Below are positions 63,906 to 64,000 of a stretch of DNA of 64,000 nt, one piece after another. The notes beneath the pieces were generated by a model. That model was not told where the DNA came from. It saw only the letters and a program-made list of their open reading frames with translations, and did no database searches. This DNA comes from Prevotella sp. HUN102 (GTDB taxonomy: Bacteria; Bacteroidota; Bacteroidia; Bacteroidales; Bacteroidaceae). The stretch lies in assembly GCF_000688375.1 (NCBI RefSeq), contig NZ_JIAF01000003.1, forward strand, positions 62,001 to 126,000. The letters run 5' to 3'. Each line of letters starts with the position of its first letter. Within the stretch, counting starts at the first letter, position 1. A program made the translations under genes and the position numbers.

Positions 63906-64000
63906 TGCGCCATTCTTCGGTCAGTTGCAAATCGTGCTTTGGAAGCCTGAAATGACAGTTTAATCACAAAAAGTTATTCTCATCTAACTTCTCGATGAAG

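Noticed and set aside
63698..63967. Minus-strand frame of 89 codons at the right edge
   Set aside because: It runs through the GCGAAGA hairpins and shows no domain or codon pattern; judged non-coding.

Overview
This 64 kb window comes from a Bacteroidota genome of the Bacteroidales, most likely Prevotella or a close relative. The evidence is promoters of the TTTG-N19/21-TAnnTTTG type in front of many genes, the Bacteroidota-specific small protein DUF4295 next to rpmG and rpmB, a T6SS of the Bacteroidota-only subtype iii, and a Prevotella-style C-terminal tail (EIYSLDG...GVNIVKMSDGT) on one gene remnant. The window has two parts: the right-hand portion of an integrative conjugative/mobilizable element (1 to about 50.25 kb) and ordinary chromosome (about 50.3 to 64 kb). 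Part 1, the element: mobA, mobB (relaxase) and mobC (VirD4-type coupling ATPase) lie at 0-3.9 kb on the plus strand. A complete-looking T6SSiii then runs on the minus strand from 34.7 down to 3.95 kb. Transcription order is tssE, tssF, tssH, tssG, tssN, tssK, tssO, two further envelope genes, tssR, a membrane winged-helix protein, hcp, vgrG, a TPR-like adaptor, and two very large PAAR-Rhs effectors, each followed by its own immunity gene. After a 1.4 kb largely empty stretch, tssB and tssC follow from their own promoter, then a small hydrophobic protein and a small membrane protein that look like a third effector/immunity pair. Divergently, from 34.9 to 44.8 kb on the plus strand, are the element's DNA-processing genes: a DUF3945-repeat protein, topoisomerase III and a 2068-residue methyltransferase-helicase. 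An AbiE toxin/antitoxin pair and a four-gene module (Xre regulator, helix-turn-helix protein, primase/ATPase, excisionase-like protein) close the element on the minus strand. The layout resembles the T6SS-carrying ICEs (genetic architectures GA1/GA2) described in human gut Bacteroidales. Part 2, the junction (49.75-50.39 kb): this gene-free stretch holds a 52-bp palindrome, an outward-facing promoter, five helically phased short repeats and a 14-nt segment matching the 3' acceptor end of a serine tRNA, followed by a strong hairpin. I read it as the right attachment end of the element in a tRNA-Ser gene. Part 3, chromosome: a Mpi-type serine invertase overlaps a decapitated surface-protein gene; then come a 5'-truncated HU-like gene, a GxxExxY protein running into a MORN-repeat protein, rpmB-rpmG-DUF4295, cinA, tsaD, map, smpB, a DMP19 protein, rubredoxin, nitroreductase, a YfhO-family membrane protein, mtnN-luxS (the full route from S-adenosylhomocysteine to the AI-2 precursor) and a cupin. 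The most unusual signals are the two Rhs genes sharing a block of about 1.4 kb that looks identical (recent gene conversion) ahead of unrelated toxins, the unrecognised effector/immunity pairs, the architecture of the attachment region, and inverted repeats that bracket the rubredoxin promoter.
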